The notes: generated by a model not told the origin, from the letters alone. A DNA stretch of 42,070 nt from an uncultured Thalassotalea sp. (GCA_947502355.1 CANMZP010000031.1:1-42070), one strand, 5' to 3'. Counted from the stretch's first letter, positions 18,667 through 28,118 are shown. Made by a program: numbers and translations.

Positions 18667-19683
18667 TTAAAAGTAATCACGAATTAATAGTTCTGCAATT
18701 TGCACACTGTTGGTTGCAGCGCCCTTACGAACGTTGTCGGCAACAATCCACATATTAATACCATTTAAGTGACTGATGTCTTCTCGGATACGACCAATAA
18801 AGACGTCATCATTGCCACTGGCATCACTTACCTGAGTAGGAAAGTCTTCATCGTTTTCAGCAACCACACAACCTGGCGAATTTGCCAACAGGGTTTTCAC
18901 TTCATCGGCAGAAATAGGTTGGGTCGTTTCAATGTGCAATGCTTCACCATGACCATAAAAGGCTGGAACACGTACTGCGGTAGGGTTAACCAGCACACTT
19001 TCATCACCAAGGATCTTTTTGGTTTCCCAAACCATTTTCATTTCTTCACGGGTGTAGCCATTTTCTTCAAATTTATCGATTTGCGGAATGGCATTAAAGG
19101 CGATTTGACGAGAGAAGTGTTCAACTTTCACCGGTTTACCCGATAATAAATCGGCACATTGTTTGGCCAACTCTTCAATAGCTTCCTTACCAGCACCCGA
19201 TACAGATTGGTAAGTACTTACATTGACACGTTCAATACCAACGGCATCATAAATTGGCTTTAACGCCACCATCATTTGAATGGTTGAACAGTTTGGGTTA
19301 GCAATAATATTGCGATTACGATATTCGGCCAAGGCACCCGGGTTGACTTCAGGTACCACTAATGGGATATCAGGGTCATAACGGTACTCAGATGTGTTAT
19401 CAATAACCACACAGCCAGCGTCTGCAGCAATCGGCGCAAATTTAGCCGAAGTAGCACCGCCGGCAGAGAAAAACGCGATATGTGCTTGTGAAAAATCAAA
19501 TTCGTCAGCATCAAGTACTTCAACGCTTTTACCGTTAAATTCAATTAACTCACCAGCGCTACGGCTACTTGCTAATGGGTAAAGGGTGTTTACAGGGAAC
19601 TTTCTTTCTTCAAGAATTTCCATCATGTGTTTACCAACAAGGCCTGTTGCGCCTAACACTACTACATCGAATTTTTGTCCCAT
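18667..19683 (-). CDS. asd: Aspartate-semialdehyde dehydrogenase
   Basis: The enzyme reduces aspartyl phosphate with NADPH, feeding lysine, threonine, methionine and diaminopimelate synthesis. At 338 residues it is the shorter Asd type. GATGLVG (11-17) binds NADP. The catalytic Cys132 is present in NPNCSTIQ and the catalytic His in GHGEALHIE. It occupies the position that the inactive paralogue usg holds in E. coli, but with the active-site residues kept it should be a working enzyme. It follows pdxB by 11 nt. Confidence 0.94.
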   Translation of the reverse strand: MGQKFDVVVLGATGLVGKHMMEILEERKFPVNTLYPLASSRSAGELIEFNGKSVEVLDADEFDFSQAHIAFFSAGGATSAKFAPIAADAGCVVIDNTSEYRYDPDIPLVVPEVNPGALAEYRNRNIIANPNCSTIQMMVALKPIYDAVGIERVNVSTYQSVSGAGKEAIEELAKQCADLLSGKPVKVEHFSRQIAFNAIPQIDKFEENGYTREEMKMVWETKKILGDESVLVNPTAVRVPAFYGHGEALHIETTQPISADEVKTLLANSPGCVVAENDEDFPTQVSDASGNDDVFIGRIREDISHLNGINMWIVADNVRKGAATNSVQIAELLIRDYF

Positions 19684-19694
19684 AAATAATACCC

Positions 19695-20822
19695 CTAGTT
19701 TGTTAATGTAAATCCAAGATCTTCAATTTGTTGTTGTGCCGTTATTGTGCACCTCTGTAGCGTTGATGCGCTTAACTCTCTTCGTGTTGGATAGTTTTTA
19801 CGGATCCAATCAAAACTGTATTCACTCAATTTTTCCCGAAATATGCTATCGTCACGGCGGACATCATATACCTGAAACACATGTTTTATGGCTTCTGCAA
19901 AGGCTTGATTAGCCAAGTCAGACTGCTGAGTAGCGGTAAATTTTGCCACAGGTAAAAACTGTTTTAATGCTTTATCTGCCTGTTGGTGTTGTAGCTTAGA
20001 TAATGCCTGATAAAGCATCTCTGTTCCACGAGCTTTTCCTTCTAAGCTATAACCAGCAATGTGTGCGGTGGTTATCTCACAAAAAGGGATTAATGAGGTA
20101 AGAATCTTCGGTTCATTTTCCCAAACATCGAGCACCAGATTTGGGCCCATATTTTGTTCTTTTATAGCAAGTAACGCCTGATTATCAACAACTTCACCAC
20201 GACATGCATTAATTAATGTCTGTTTAGTTGTTAACTTACTTAAAACTTGCGCGTTAAGCAAATGGTATGTGGGATATTTACCGGTTTTTGTGAGCGGAAC
20301 ATGTAAGCTAATTACATCACACCCTAAAACCTCGGTTAAAGGGTTAAAGTTTCGCGTATCACCCGCTTCTTCCAGTAAGGGATCGGATATCAAATAGTCA
20401 ATCCCTAGTGCATCCAATTTTTCGGTTAATCGACTCCCCGTATTACCCGCCCCAACAATACCTACTTTAATGTTGCTTAAATCCAGACATTGACGTTGCT
20501 GTAATACCATTAAGCTACTGAGCACATACTCTGCTACAGACACAGCATTGCACCCAGGTGCGTTGGTAAAAAAGATGCCTCGTTTGGCTAAATAGTTCTG
20601 ATCGATATGATCAAAGCCAATCGTTGCAGTACCTACAAATTTAATGTTGTTATTTAGGTGCAATAACGACTCGTTAACCTGCGTAATTGAGCGTACTAAC
20701 AATACGTCGGCATCTTTTACCTGTTCGGCAGAAAGCTCACGTCCAGCAAAAGGGGTTAGCTGGCCAAAGTCTTTGAAAAATTCCTCTGCATAAGGAATGT
20801 TTTCATCATAGAAAATATTCAT
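19695..20822 (-). CDS. pdxB: Erythronate-4-phosphate dehydrogenase PdxB
   Basis: PdxB oxidises 4-phosphoerythronate in the DXP-dependent pathway to pyridoxal phosphate. The 375-residue protein is a D-2-hydroxyacid dehydrogenase with the Rossmann motif GIVGAGNTGSRL, the catalytic Arg in NACRGEVVDN, a Glu in WENEP and the catalytic His in TAHIAGYSLEG. The C-terminal PdxB dimerisation domain covers roughly 285-375. It is followed closely by asd in the same operon, the E. coli arrangement. Confidence 0.96.
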   Translation of the reverse strand: MNIFYDENIPYAEEFFKDFGQLTPFAGRELSAEQVKDADVLLVRSITQVNESLLHLNNNIKFVGTATIGFDHIDQNYLAKRGIFFTNAPGCNAVSVAEYVLSSLMVLQQRQCLDLSNIKVGIVGAGNTGSRLTEKLDALGIDYLISDPLLEEAGDTRNFNPLTEVLGCDVISLHVPLTKTGKYPTYHLLNAQVLSKLTTKQTLINACRGEVVDNQALLAIKEQNMGPNLVLDVWENEPKILTSLIPFCEITTAHIAGYSLEGKARGTEMLYQALSKLQHQQADKALKQFLPVAKFTATQQSDLANQAFAEAIKHVFQVYDVRRDDSIFREKLSEYSFDWIRKNYPTRRELSASTLQRCTITAQQQIEDLGFTLTN

Positions 20823-20861
20823 TTAAGTATTCTTTTGATAAGGATGGGTTATTCTACAAAC

Positions 20862-20891
20862 AAAAAGAGCCGGGTAAAACCCAGCTCTTTG
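20862..20891 (-). terminator. Terminator of fabB
   Basis: AAAGAGC (20864-20870) pairs with GCTCTTT (20884-20890), extended inward by GGGT/ACCC around one mismatch. On the minus strand a run of T follows. It separates fabB from pdxB. Confidence 0.85.
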
Positions 20892-20925
20892 TTAGCAATC
20901 AAAATAACGTTATATTATTTTTAAT

Positions 20926-22137
20926 TTATTTATATTTTTTCATCACTAGAGTAGCGTTTGTGCCACCAAAACCGAAGCTGTTTGACATAGCTAAGTTAAT
21001 TTGAGCATCACGTTTTTCAGTAACGATGTCTAAACCTTCTGCTTTTTCATCCAGCTCTTCAACATTAATTGACGGCGCAACAAAGTTGTTTTCCATCATT
21101 AACATTGTATAGATAGCTTCATGAACACCTGCCGCACCTAATGCGTGACCTGTCATGGCTTTGGTTGCTGAAATGGCTGGTGAATCGTCACCAAACACTT
21201 CTTGGATAGCACCAAGTTCTTTTACATCACCCACAGGTGTTGATGTACCGTGCGTGTTTAAGTAATCAATTTTACCTTCAACGCCGTGCATCGCTTGTTG
21301 CATACAACGTACTGCGCCTTCACCACTTGGAGCTACCATGTCGTAACCGTCAGATGTTGCACCATAGCCAACGATTTCTGCGTAGATGTGTGCGCCACGA
21401 GCTAGAGCATGCTCTAGTTCTTCAACAACAACCATTCCGCCACCGCCAGAAATCACAAAACCGTCACGGTTTGCATCGTAGGTACGAGACGCTTTTTCTG
21501 GCGTGTCATTGTACTTGCTTGATAAAGCACCCATGCCATCAAACATCATGGCTAATGACCAATCCACTTCTTCACCACCACCGGCAAATACGATGTCTTG
21601 CTTGCCTAATTGGATAAGCTCAGCAGCGTGACCAATACAGTGTGCAGACGTTGCACAAGCAGAACTGATTGAGTAGTTAACACCTAAAATTTTGTAAGGT
21701 GTTGCCAAACAGGCCGAACACGTACTCGACATTGTTTTTGGTACCGCATATGGACCAACACGACGAATGCCACGTTCGCGTAATGTATCTGCTGACTTAA
21801 CAACGTTTAATGATGAAGCACCACCAGAACCAGCAACAATACCCGTACGGTAGTTTGATACTTGCTCAGGTGTTAGTTTCGCATCGTCAATGGCTTCTTG
21901 CATAGCAATGTAAGCGTAACCCGCTGCATCACCCATGAAACGCATGACTTTACGATCGATGTGCTCACTAACGTTTAATTTTGGAATGCCCCAAACTTGG
22001 CTACGTAAGCCTTTTTCTTCGAAGCTTTCTGCTCGGCTGATACCCGAACGACCATTTTGTAAAGAGTCCAGTACTTCTTCTGCATTGTTACCAATACTTG
22101 AAACAACACCTAGACCGGTAATTACGACACGTTTCAT
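20926..22137 (-). CDS. fabB: 3-oxoacyl-[acyl-carrier-protein] synthase I FabB
   Basis: FabB elongates acyl-ACP and is needed for unsaturated fatty acid synthesis. The 403-residue product has the Cys-His-His triad: Cys161 in [10 protein letters not shown], His in [11 protein letters not shown] and His in [13 protein letters not shown]. The N-terminal [13 protein letters not shown] and QVWGIP favour FabB over FabF. Two overlapping operator-like sequences lie upstream (FadR-like 22195-22211, FabR-like 22208-22225). It is divergent from mnmC. Confidence 0.95.
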   Translation of the reverse strand: MKRVVITGLGVVSSIGNNAEEVLDSLQNGRSGISRAESFEEKGLRSQVWGIPKLNVSEHIDRKVMRFMGDAAGYAYIAMQEAIDDAKLTPEQVSNYRTGIVAGSGGASSLNVVKSADTLRERGIRRVGPYAVPKTMSSTCSACLATPYKILGVNYSISSACATSAHCIGHAAELIQLGKQDIVFAGGGEEVDWSLAMMFDGMGALSSKYNDTPEKASRTYDANRDGFVISGGGGMVVVEELEHALARGAHIYAEIVGYGATSDGYDMVAPSGEGAVRCMQQAMHGVEGKIDYLNTHGTSTPVGDVKELGAIQEVFGDDSPAISATKAMTGHALGAAGVHEAIYTMLMMENNFVAPSINVEELDEKAEGLDIVTEKRDAQINLAMSNSFGFGGTNATLVMKKYK

Positions 22138-22194
22138 AAATCCTAACCATCTTTTATTTTTGAATTGGGCGTATAATACTACGTTTTAGTATTA

Positions 22195-22211
22195 ATCTGG
22201 TCTATCCAGTG
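22195..22211. promoter_or_regulatory. FadR-like operator in the fabB promoter
   Basis: ATCTGGTCTATCCAGTG matches the E. coli FadR consensus AACTGGTCNGACCAGTT at 13 of 17 positions and is itself nearly palindromic. In E. coli FadR activates fabB from such a site. Whether this organism has a FadR orthologue is not shown by this window. Confidence 0.6.
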
Positions 22212-22225
22212 TACAAGTGTTCACT
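22208..22225. promoter_or_regulatory. FabR-like operator in the fabB promoter
   Basis: AGTGTACAAGTGTTCACT is an 18-bp near-perfect palindrome (7 of 8 arm positions) close to the FabR boxes of E. coli fabA and fabB (AGCGTACA-N2-TGTTCGCT type). It overlaps the FadR-like site by 4 bp and includes TTGTAC, a possible -35 with AATACT 17 nt further. Confidence 0.7.
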
Positions 22226-22334
22226 AAAAATTAAAATCCTTAGTAAGGATCTTTTAATCACCAATAGAAAATACTAAACGAACCAAGTAAAATTGCTTCT
22301 ATTATACCTATTTTACGCAAGGCTGCCCGATAAA

Positions 22335-24335
22335 TTGTCCTCTATAAGTACTGCAAACGTAAGCTTTAATCAAGAAGGCTTACCAATTAGTGAAGAATTT
22401 GACGATATTTATTTTGATCATAATGATAAGACTTCACAAAGTGAATACGTGTTTATTCAGGGCAATCAAATTCCAAAAATATGGGAAATGGCCGAGCCCG
22501 AAGATGAATTTGTTATCTTAGAAACGGGCTTTGGCACGGGGTTAAACTTCCTGCTGACGTTGCAAAAGTTCATCGATTTTAAGCAACAAAATCAAAGCAC
22601 GCTGACGTTACGTTTTATTTCCACAGAAAAATTCCCGTTAAGTCACAAAGACTTAAGCAAAGCGTTAGCCGCTTTACCAGAGTTAAGTGAACTAAGTGAA
22701 CAACTTTTGGCTCAGTACAGCTACGAATCTATTGTAGGGAAACCAATGCGCTTTGCCGAAGGGGCCGTAAGCTTGCAGATTTACTTTTGTGACTCAACCC
22801 AAGCGTTAACTAAGATAGAACCTTCAACATCAGGCTTTGTAGATGCCTTTTATTTAGATGGCTTTGCCCCTAGTCGTAACCCGCAAATGTGGCAACCCGC
22901 GCTATTTGCGCAATTAGCAAGAGTGGCTAAAAAAGGCGCCAGCTTAAGTACCTTTACCGTGGCAGGGCAAGTAAAGCGCGACTTAGTTGCGGCAGGGTTT
23001 AAATTAAAAAAACGCAAACACACCAGCATAAAATCGGAAACCTTGACCGCCAATTACGTGGGTTTTCGAGAAGGAAAACCCTTAGCAGGGTATAAGATCC
23101 GCCCTAATATTATAAAACCACAGCACGTCAGCATTGTTGGTGGTGGAATATCCAGTGCTTGCATGGCCTTAGCGTTGGTAAAAAAAGGGGTCAGAGTAAA
23201 TTTATACTGCCAGGATAAACAACTTGCTCAAGGGGCATCAAGCAACGCTATTGGCGCCATCTACCCCTTGCTGCACCAACAAAAAGACACGATAAGTCAT
23301 TTTTATCACTTAGGTTTTGAACACGCTCTTGCCTTGTATCAATCGTTACTGGCACAGGGTTACCAATTTAGCCATGGTTTCGACGGCCTCATCGATGTGT
23401 GCTACAAACAACCTTTGCAAGACCGTCAGCAAGTATTTGCTCAAAATCCTTGCTGGCCTGCAGACTTAATTCAAGCCATTGATACCGAAAAGGTCGATGA
23501 ATTAGCTAACGTGAAGGTTGGCTACCCAGGGTTACTTTACCCTAGGGCCGGTTGGGTTTCACCTCCGGAGTTGGTACAAGCTATTTTAAAGGCCGCAACC
23601 GATACTGGGCTTTGTAAAATAAAAACCAACCACAAAGTAGACTCCATTAAGCCCATTGGTGATGAGCGTTGGTTAATAAGTACCAACAAAGGTCAAAAAC
23701 AAGTGCAACACCTTGTTTTATGCCCTGGAGCCGATGGCTTAAAGATGCCTATTTTGGATGACTTACCCTTATCTCAGGTTCGAGGCCAAGTAAGCCAAAT
23801 GCAAAGCAATGCAGACATTGGTCCTTTAAAAACCGTTCTTTGCCATAAAGGCTACCTGACTCCGCAAAATAACGGGGTTCATTGCATAGGTGCCACCTTT
23901 GAAAAAGATAGTGATGACATAAGCCCACGCAAAGAAGACGATATTTATAATATAGATATGCTAAACCGTTGCCTTGGCGATATTGGCAAATGGAAAGAAC
24001 AAGACGTTATGGCCAGTAAAGCCCGACTACGTTGTTGTACGCCAGATCATATGCCCATCGCTGGCTCTATGCCAGATACTGAATTACATAAACAGTATTA
24101 CCAACACCTTAGCAAAGACAAACACTGGCATGTAGAACAACCTACCCCAGTAAAGACGGGCCTTTATGTGCTAACTGGATTAGGTGCCCGTGGCTTAAGC
24201 AGTGCCTCTTTACTCGCGGACATCCTAGCCTGTGAGCTATGTGATGAGCCCTACCCGGTCGATGAAGAAATGTTGTTTAACCTAGCACCTAACCGCTTTG
24301 TTATAAGAGATATCATTAAACGTAAATTTGAATAA
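22335..24335 (+). CDS. mnmC: Bifunctional tRNA mnm5s2U34 biosynthesis protein MnmC
   Basis: MnmC finishes 5-methylaminomethyl-2-thiouridine at wobble U34: an FAD oxidoreductase domain removes carboxymethyl and a SAM domain methylates. The N-terminal methyltransferase has ETGFGTGLNFLLTL and YLDGFAPSRNPQMW; the C-terminal FAD domain starts at VSIVGGGISSACMALAL. No ATG precedes the conserved start. A TTG at 22335 gives 666 residues (E. coli 668) and aligns best; a TTG at 22293 is possible. The stop is followed by imperfect copies of TTGAATAAGCG, a small tandem duplication. It lies opposite fabB, as in E. coli. Confidence 0.93.
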   Translation: MSSISTANVSFNQEGLPISEEFDDIYFDHNDKTSQSEYVFIQGNQIPKIWEMAEPEDEFVILETGFGTGLNFLLTLQKFIDFKQQNQSTLTLRFISTEKFPLSHKDLSKALAALPELSELSEQLLAQYSYESIVGKPMRFAEGAVSLQIYFCDSTQALTKIEPSTSGFVDAFYLDGFAPSRNPQMWQPALFAQLARVAKKGASLSTFTVAGQVKRDLVAAGFKLKKRKHTSIKSETLTANYVGFREGKPLAGYKIRPNIIKPQHVSIVGGGISSACMALALVKKGVRVNLYCQDKQLAQGASSNAIGAIYPLLHQQKDTISHFYHLGFEHALALYQSLLAQGYQFSHGFDGLIDVCYKQPLQDRQQVFAQNPCWPADLIQAIDTEKVDELANVKVGYPGLLYPRAGWVSPPELVQAILKAATDTGLCKIKTNHKVDSIKPIGDERWLISTNKGQKQVQHLVLCPGADGLKMPILDDLPLSQVRGQVSQMQSNADIGPLKTVLCHKGYLTPQNNGVHCIGATFEKDSDDISPRKEDDIYNIDMLNRCLGDIGKWKEQDVMASKARLRCCTPDHMPIAGSMPDTELHKQYYQHLSKDKHWHVEQPTPVKTGLYVLTGLGARGLSSASLLADILACELCDEPYPVDEEMLFNLAPNRFVIRDIIKRKFE

Positions 24336-24372
24336 GCGCAGATTTGAATAAGCGTAAGCTTGAATAACTCTA

Positions 24373-24414
24373 AAGGCTTTCTATTTACCAGTATAACCGC
24401 AAACAGAAAGCCTT
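24373..24414. terminator. Inverted repeat between convergent mnmC and the following gene
   Basis: AAGGCTTTCT (24373-24382) and AGAAAGCCTT (24405-24414) are exactly complementary with a 22-nt loop and no good T-run. It may mark the end of both convergent transcripts. Confidence 0.4.
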
Positions 24415-24443
24415 CATTAAAGACCTAATTAGCAACAAGGCTT

Positions 24444-25202
24444 TTATTCCATGCCACTCATTTCTTTATTTATCGATATGATTTCATGCCAATGATTTGG
24501 AAAGGCTTTTTGATACTTTGCCCTAAATTCCTTAAAGCTGCCTTTTCCATAGAGGCTTTCATAGTGCTTTGGGAACTCCATATCATCATCTAAATCAGCC
24601 CAAGACGATAACGATGAAAGTGCCATAAAATGACGACCATTAAGTTTGCCTTGTAAAAATTGATTTGACATCACTGACCAATAGCCGATTTTACCGGTCT
24701 TTTCTAAGGTCGCTTTCACTTGGTTTAATAGCTCCTTTTTAAAATCGGCATCGGTTGTGGTATCACCGGTTAGGTAACGCGCTATATACTTAGTTGGCAT
24801 TTCGGAATTTTCATCCAAATTGTTAATCACCAGACCGTCCATAACCCGCCAAATTTCGCTTTGTTTGTAAGACGTTATGTAGGGGTTGATATTTTCTGCC
24901 CAATCTTGGTCATGTCCTTTATCGTCAGGACGGGCGTCTAGCTCAGAATAACTCACCGGCCCCATAACCCAAATTAAATCATTTGCGTCTGGACCGTAGG
25001 TAACGTTATAAATTTTGGTTATCAGTGGGCTTTTTTGGTGGTATTTTTTTAAATGCGCTCGCATATTCTTTGTGAATGTTTGAGCATGTTTATTATCTAT
25101 TGTAAATCGAAATGTATCCCATTGAGCATAGGTCTTCGCCTCTTCACCTATGGCTGATGACGTAAATACAAGGACAACTAGTAGCGTTAATATTTTTTTC
25201 AT
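24444..25202 (-). CDS. Secreted or periplasmic protein of unknown function
   Basis: A 252-residue protein with a clear signal peptide (MKKILTLLVVLVFTSSAIG, cleavage near residue 19). Two halves, about 25-125 and 138-245, share a pattern of a beta strand with aromatic residues (YAQWDTFRF; KYIARYLTG), a long amphipathic helix, and a further strand with Trp. This suggests two tandem ferredoxin-like (dimeric alpha-beta barrel type) domains. That is inference from pattern, not recognised homology. It is a single gene, convergent with mnmC, upstream of which lies the yfcL group on the same strand 166 nt away. Confidence 0.7.
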   Translation of the reverse strand: MKKILTLLVVLVFTSSAIGEEAKTYAQWDTFRFTIDNKHAQTFTKNMRAHLKKYHQKSPLITKIYNVTYGPDANDLIWVMGPVSYSELDARPDDKGHDQDWAENINPYITSYKQSEIWRVMDGLVINNLDENSEMPTKYIARYLTGDTTTDADFKKELLNQVKATLEKTGKIGYWSVMSNQFLQGKLNGRHFMALSSLSSWADLDDDMEFPKHYESLYGKGSFKEFRAKYQKAFPNHWHEIISINKEMSGME

Positions 25203-25368
25203 AATAGTACCTTATTATACTATTACAACTTTAAACAGGATGCTTAAAGAAGACTTCAATAATATGAGTTGAAACAAAATCAGTATAGTAAATAGCTACG
25301 TTAGCGCAATTTAACCACTTTAAAATAGCACAGAAGTCTCTATAAATGTTCGCCTACATTTAGAAAGG

Positions 25369-25656
25369 TTAGCGAATGAATAAAGGCTTGAGTGATAACC
25401 AAAACGCGTTTACCAGATTATGGTCAACGTCGTTGAGTTCTGTTTTCGCGTCTTTTATTTGTTGGTTAACTTGGTCAAATAAAGCACCAGAAAGTGCTTG
25501 CTGTTCATCACCAAAATCGACCGCCGTCACTTCCAAAAAGCCTCGTATATACGAGCTGGCAAAAATAATGTCCATATCATCGGTTTCGACTAAAAAGTCA
25601 AAGTACTGCCAAAGTGCTGATAGGGTCTTATTTTGTTGTAATTGCTCAAAATTCAT
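25369..25656 (-). CDS. yfcL: YfcL family protein
   Basis: A 95-residue soluble, acidic, helical protein. Size, the segment SSYIRGFLEVTAVDFG and the location in the mnmC-yfcL-epmC neighbourhood match E. coli YfcL (92 residues). Its function is unknown. It is the last gene of the group epmC, ATP-NAD-kinase-like gene, yfcL; the gap to the middle gene is 50 nt. Confidence 0.82.
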   Translation of the reverse strand: MNFEQLQQNKTLSALWQYFDFLVETDDMDIIFASSYIRGFLEVTAVDFGDEQQALSGALFDQVNQQIKDAKTELNDVDHNLVNAFWLSLKPLFIR

Positions 25657-25706
25657 TTCGTGTTACTACTCACTGTTTATTTAATAATAATTGCTTCTTT
25701 AAATGA

Positions 25707-26837
25707 TTAATGGGGGCTGGCAACCGGGTATAAAACCTGATCATGAAAGCCAGTAACTACCGGCAGGTAACCAGAAAGTTCAAAGTCCAGTTGGTCGTCA
25801 CCTGAGTCAACAATTAACGGGCGCTTATTCAAAGCCTGTAATTTGGTTTTACTGGCAACAATAATGATATTGTCTTTGCCAATAGCACGGATAATCCGCG
25901 GACTGAGTTGCTGATTGCCACGGCCAAGGATATGCCCCTGCCCCCCAATCGCGGTGATCACCAGTTTCACTCCTGCTTTACTGTTTTCAATGAGCTTAAA
26001 TAATTGTGGCTCAGTCACGTCACTGGCGATCAGCTCATGTTCCAACATCACATCGACACCAAGTAAAGTATTTTGCTCGCCAAGTTCATCCATGATAGCG
26101 GCAACCGTGGATCCTGACCCCATAACAAACATCTCTTCATCCATCAGTTCAATCACATGCGCTGCAATATCCATTAACACCAATTCATCGGACTCTTTGC
26201 CGCCAGATTTTACCGCCTGAATGTACTGAATTTGACTTGGGATCTGCATTTCGCCAAAACGTCGAGCTTTTACCACACCTTGTCTAAAGGCGATTTCATC
26301 GATGTCCATCACATCGGCATCTACAAAGGATACCAGCTCATTATTTAGCATTTGTTCAACCACACGCCCTGCAGCAGAAGGTGTTAAGGCATAAACACCG
26401 GAATGGATCTTACAACCAGCAGGAATACCCAGTACCGGTAAAAAGTGTCCTAGGGTTGCACAAACATCACGTGCAGTGCCATCACCACCGGCAAATAGCA
26501 GCAAATCACAATCAATATGTTTTACCTGCTCAACAAAGCGATGGCTGTCTTTTGCGCTTGTGTGCGCATCGGCGCATTGATAAATAACCTCAACCGTAAA
26601 CCCCATCTCTCTGGCAATATCTTCCCCCATAGAGCCGCTCGCGGTGTATACACGCAACGCCCTTTTATAGGGTTCTAATACGGCGAGTGCTTGTTTTGCT
26701 CTTAAGTGCGCTTTTGGGGTTGCCCCTAATGCCAGTGCTTTGGCAGGCGTATCTTCACCGTCACTGCCTTTTAACGCTACCGAGCCGCCAATACCTGCAA
26801 TGGGGTTAATAAAAAAAGCCAAATTAAATGTTTTCAT
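25707..26837 (-). CDS. ATP-NAD kinase family protein (second NAD-kinase-like gene)
   Basis: A 376-residue member of the ATP-NAD/diacylglycerol kinase superfamily. INPIAGIGGSVALKGSDG lies at the N-terminus and the nucleotide motif GGDGTARDV at 117-125. A glycine-rich segment with GSGSTVAAIMDELG follows. It is clearly different from the canonical NadK at 38442-39323 and resembles the AcoX-like/COG3199 group, whose substrate is not firmly known. It starts 20 nt after epmC and precedes yfcL. Insertion between these two genes is not seen in E. coli. Confidence 0.85.
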   Translation of the reverse strand: MKTFNLAFFINPIAGIGGSVALKGSDGEDTPAKALALGATPKAHLRAKQALAVLEPYKRALRVYTASGSMGEDIAREMGFTVEVIYQCADAHTSAKDSHRFVEQVKHIDCDLLLFAGGDGTARDVCATLGHFLPVLGIPAGCKIHSGVYALTPSAAGRVVEQMLNNELVSFVDADVMDIDEIAFRQGVVKARRFGEMQIPSQIQYIQAVKSGGKESDELVLMDIAAHVIELMDEEMFVMGSGSTVAAIMDELGEQNTLLGVDVMLEHELIASDVTEPQLFKLIENSKAGVKLVITAIGGQGHILGRGNQQLSPRIIRAIGKDNIIIVASKTKLQALNKRPLIVDSGDDQLDFELSGYLPVVTGFHDQVLYPVASPH

Positions 26838-26857
26838 GAATATCTTTCTTGTTATTT

Positions 26858-27442
26858 TTAATGATAAGCAGCGCTTTGCGTTGCGGATTCTACTGCACGC
26901 ATATGCTCTGGAATGACAAAGGTAAAATGCTCATTGGTGAGTTTGACACCCGGTTGGTAAAAGGCCAATAAGGCATCAATAAATTGCTGAGCACGAGGCG
27001 GAAAACCCTGTGTTAGATAGGCTAATACTTGCTGATGAACTTTTGCCTGAAAAGCAAAGCGATTGGTTTCAACACCATTTAAATTATCCGCGGACACATT
27101 AAAGGCAAATCCGGCAGCTATGCAAAATGCCCACTCAATGGCTTGCGGCTTTATTTCAACTTGTTCAAATTCAGCCTGCTGCATGGTATCCCGCCCATCA
27201 GGTGCATACCAATAACCAAAATCAACCAATAAACGACGCTCTTTTCCAGCAATGCACCAGTGTGAAATTTCATGCATTGCACTGGCAAAAAAGCCATGCG
27301 CGAACACCACCTGATGAAACTTGGTTTGCTCGGTTGCAGGTAAATATATGGGTTCATCATCACCACGAATAAGGCGTGTGTTTTGGGAATGTGAAAACTG
27401 TTGGTCAAAAATGCGGATAAGATCGTGATAATCGTGTGACAT
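26858..27442 (-). CDS. epmC: Elongation factor P hydroxylase EpmC
   Basis: EpmC (YfcM) hydroxylates the beta-lysylated Lys34 of EF-P after EpmA/EpmB have acted. The 194-residue product has the metal-binding HEISH motif (His57, Glu58, His61), with NTRLIRGDDEPIYLPA and DFGYWYAPDGRD strongly conserved with E. coli (182 residues). The frame continues 25 codons further upstream, but MSHDYHDLIRIF at 27442 is the position that aligns with the family. It is divergent from the Lrp-type gene. Confidence 0.95.
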   Translation of the reverse strand: MSHDYHDLIRIFDQQFSHSQNTRLIRGDDEPIYLPATEQTKFHQVVFAHGFFASAMHEISHWCIAGKERRLLVDFGYWYAPDGRDTMQQAEFEQVEIKPQAIEWAFCIAAGFAFNVSADNLNGVETNRFAFQAKVHQQVLAYLTQGFPPRAQQFIDALLAFYQPGVKLTNEHFTFVIPEHMRAVESATQSAAYH

Positions 27443-27625
27443 ACTGACATCGGTAACTAAATTTATTTGCGCTATTTTAACGAAATTAACGCGAATTACC
27501 AATAATTCCAAGCCCACTAAGTTTTTGCCTATTCAGCCAGAATTTACAGGAATTGCTATAAGATCATCCTTATTTGCTGTTTTTTACGGTATAGTGTTTT
27601 AAAACAACAAGATAATTTTAGCGTT

Positions 27626-28093
27626 ATGAAAAAACTAGATGATATCGATCTGCAAATTTTAACCACTTTATTTAACGATGCCGATATAACCAATAAAGAT
27701 CTGGCTAGCCAAATTGGTATTGCGCCCTCCACTTGCCTTGAACGCGTAAAACGATTGAAAAGTAATGGCGTGATCAATGGCTCATTCATCGATGTAAACT
27801 ATCGAACCATAGGTGGCAATATTCAGGCGATGGCGGCGATTGTCTTACAACCTTATTCTGAAGAAATCGTTAATGCCCTGCGGGATGATTTAATCAGTCG
27901 CCCAGAAATTATTAGTATGTTTCATATGGGTGGTGCTTTTGACTTTTACATTCACATGTCGGTAAAAGATACCGAGCATTTACGCCGCTTTGTATTTGAG
28001 GCCATTACCTCAAGAGATGAAGTCACGAATGTCGAAACATCGCTGGTATTTGAGCACAGTCGAAGCCCTATTATCCCCAATTTCAGTGAATAA
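27626..28093 (+). CDS. Lrp/AsnC-family transcriptional regulator
   Basis: A 155-residue regulator. N-terminal winged helix: LDDIDLQILTTLFNDADITN, with recognition helix in APSTCLERVKRLKSNG (about 34-49). The C-terminal RAM domain for amino acid binding and oligomerisation covers roughly 65-145 (AMAAIVLQPY, FHMGGAFDFYIHM). Effector and targets cannot be read. It is a single gene, divergent from epmC, whose promoter region it may control. Confidence 0.9.
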   Translation: MKKLDDIDLQILTTLFNDADITNKDLASQIGIAPSTCLERVKRLKSNGVINGSFIDVNYRTIGGNIQAMAAIVLQPYSEEIVNALRDDLISRPEIISMFHMGGAFDFYIHMSVKDTEHLRRFVFEAITSRDEVTNVETSLVFEHSRSPIIPNFSE

Positions 28094-28118
28094 TGTTTAA
28101 TACCAAACCATAAAAACG

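Noticed and set aside
18667-19683. usg (inactive Asd paralogue) at this locus as in E. coli
   Set aside because: The catalytic Cys132 and the catalytic His motif are intact, so an active asd is the better call.
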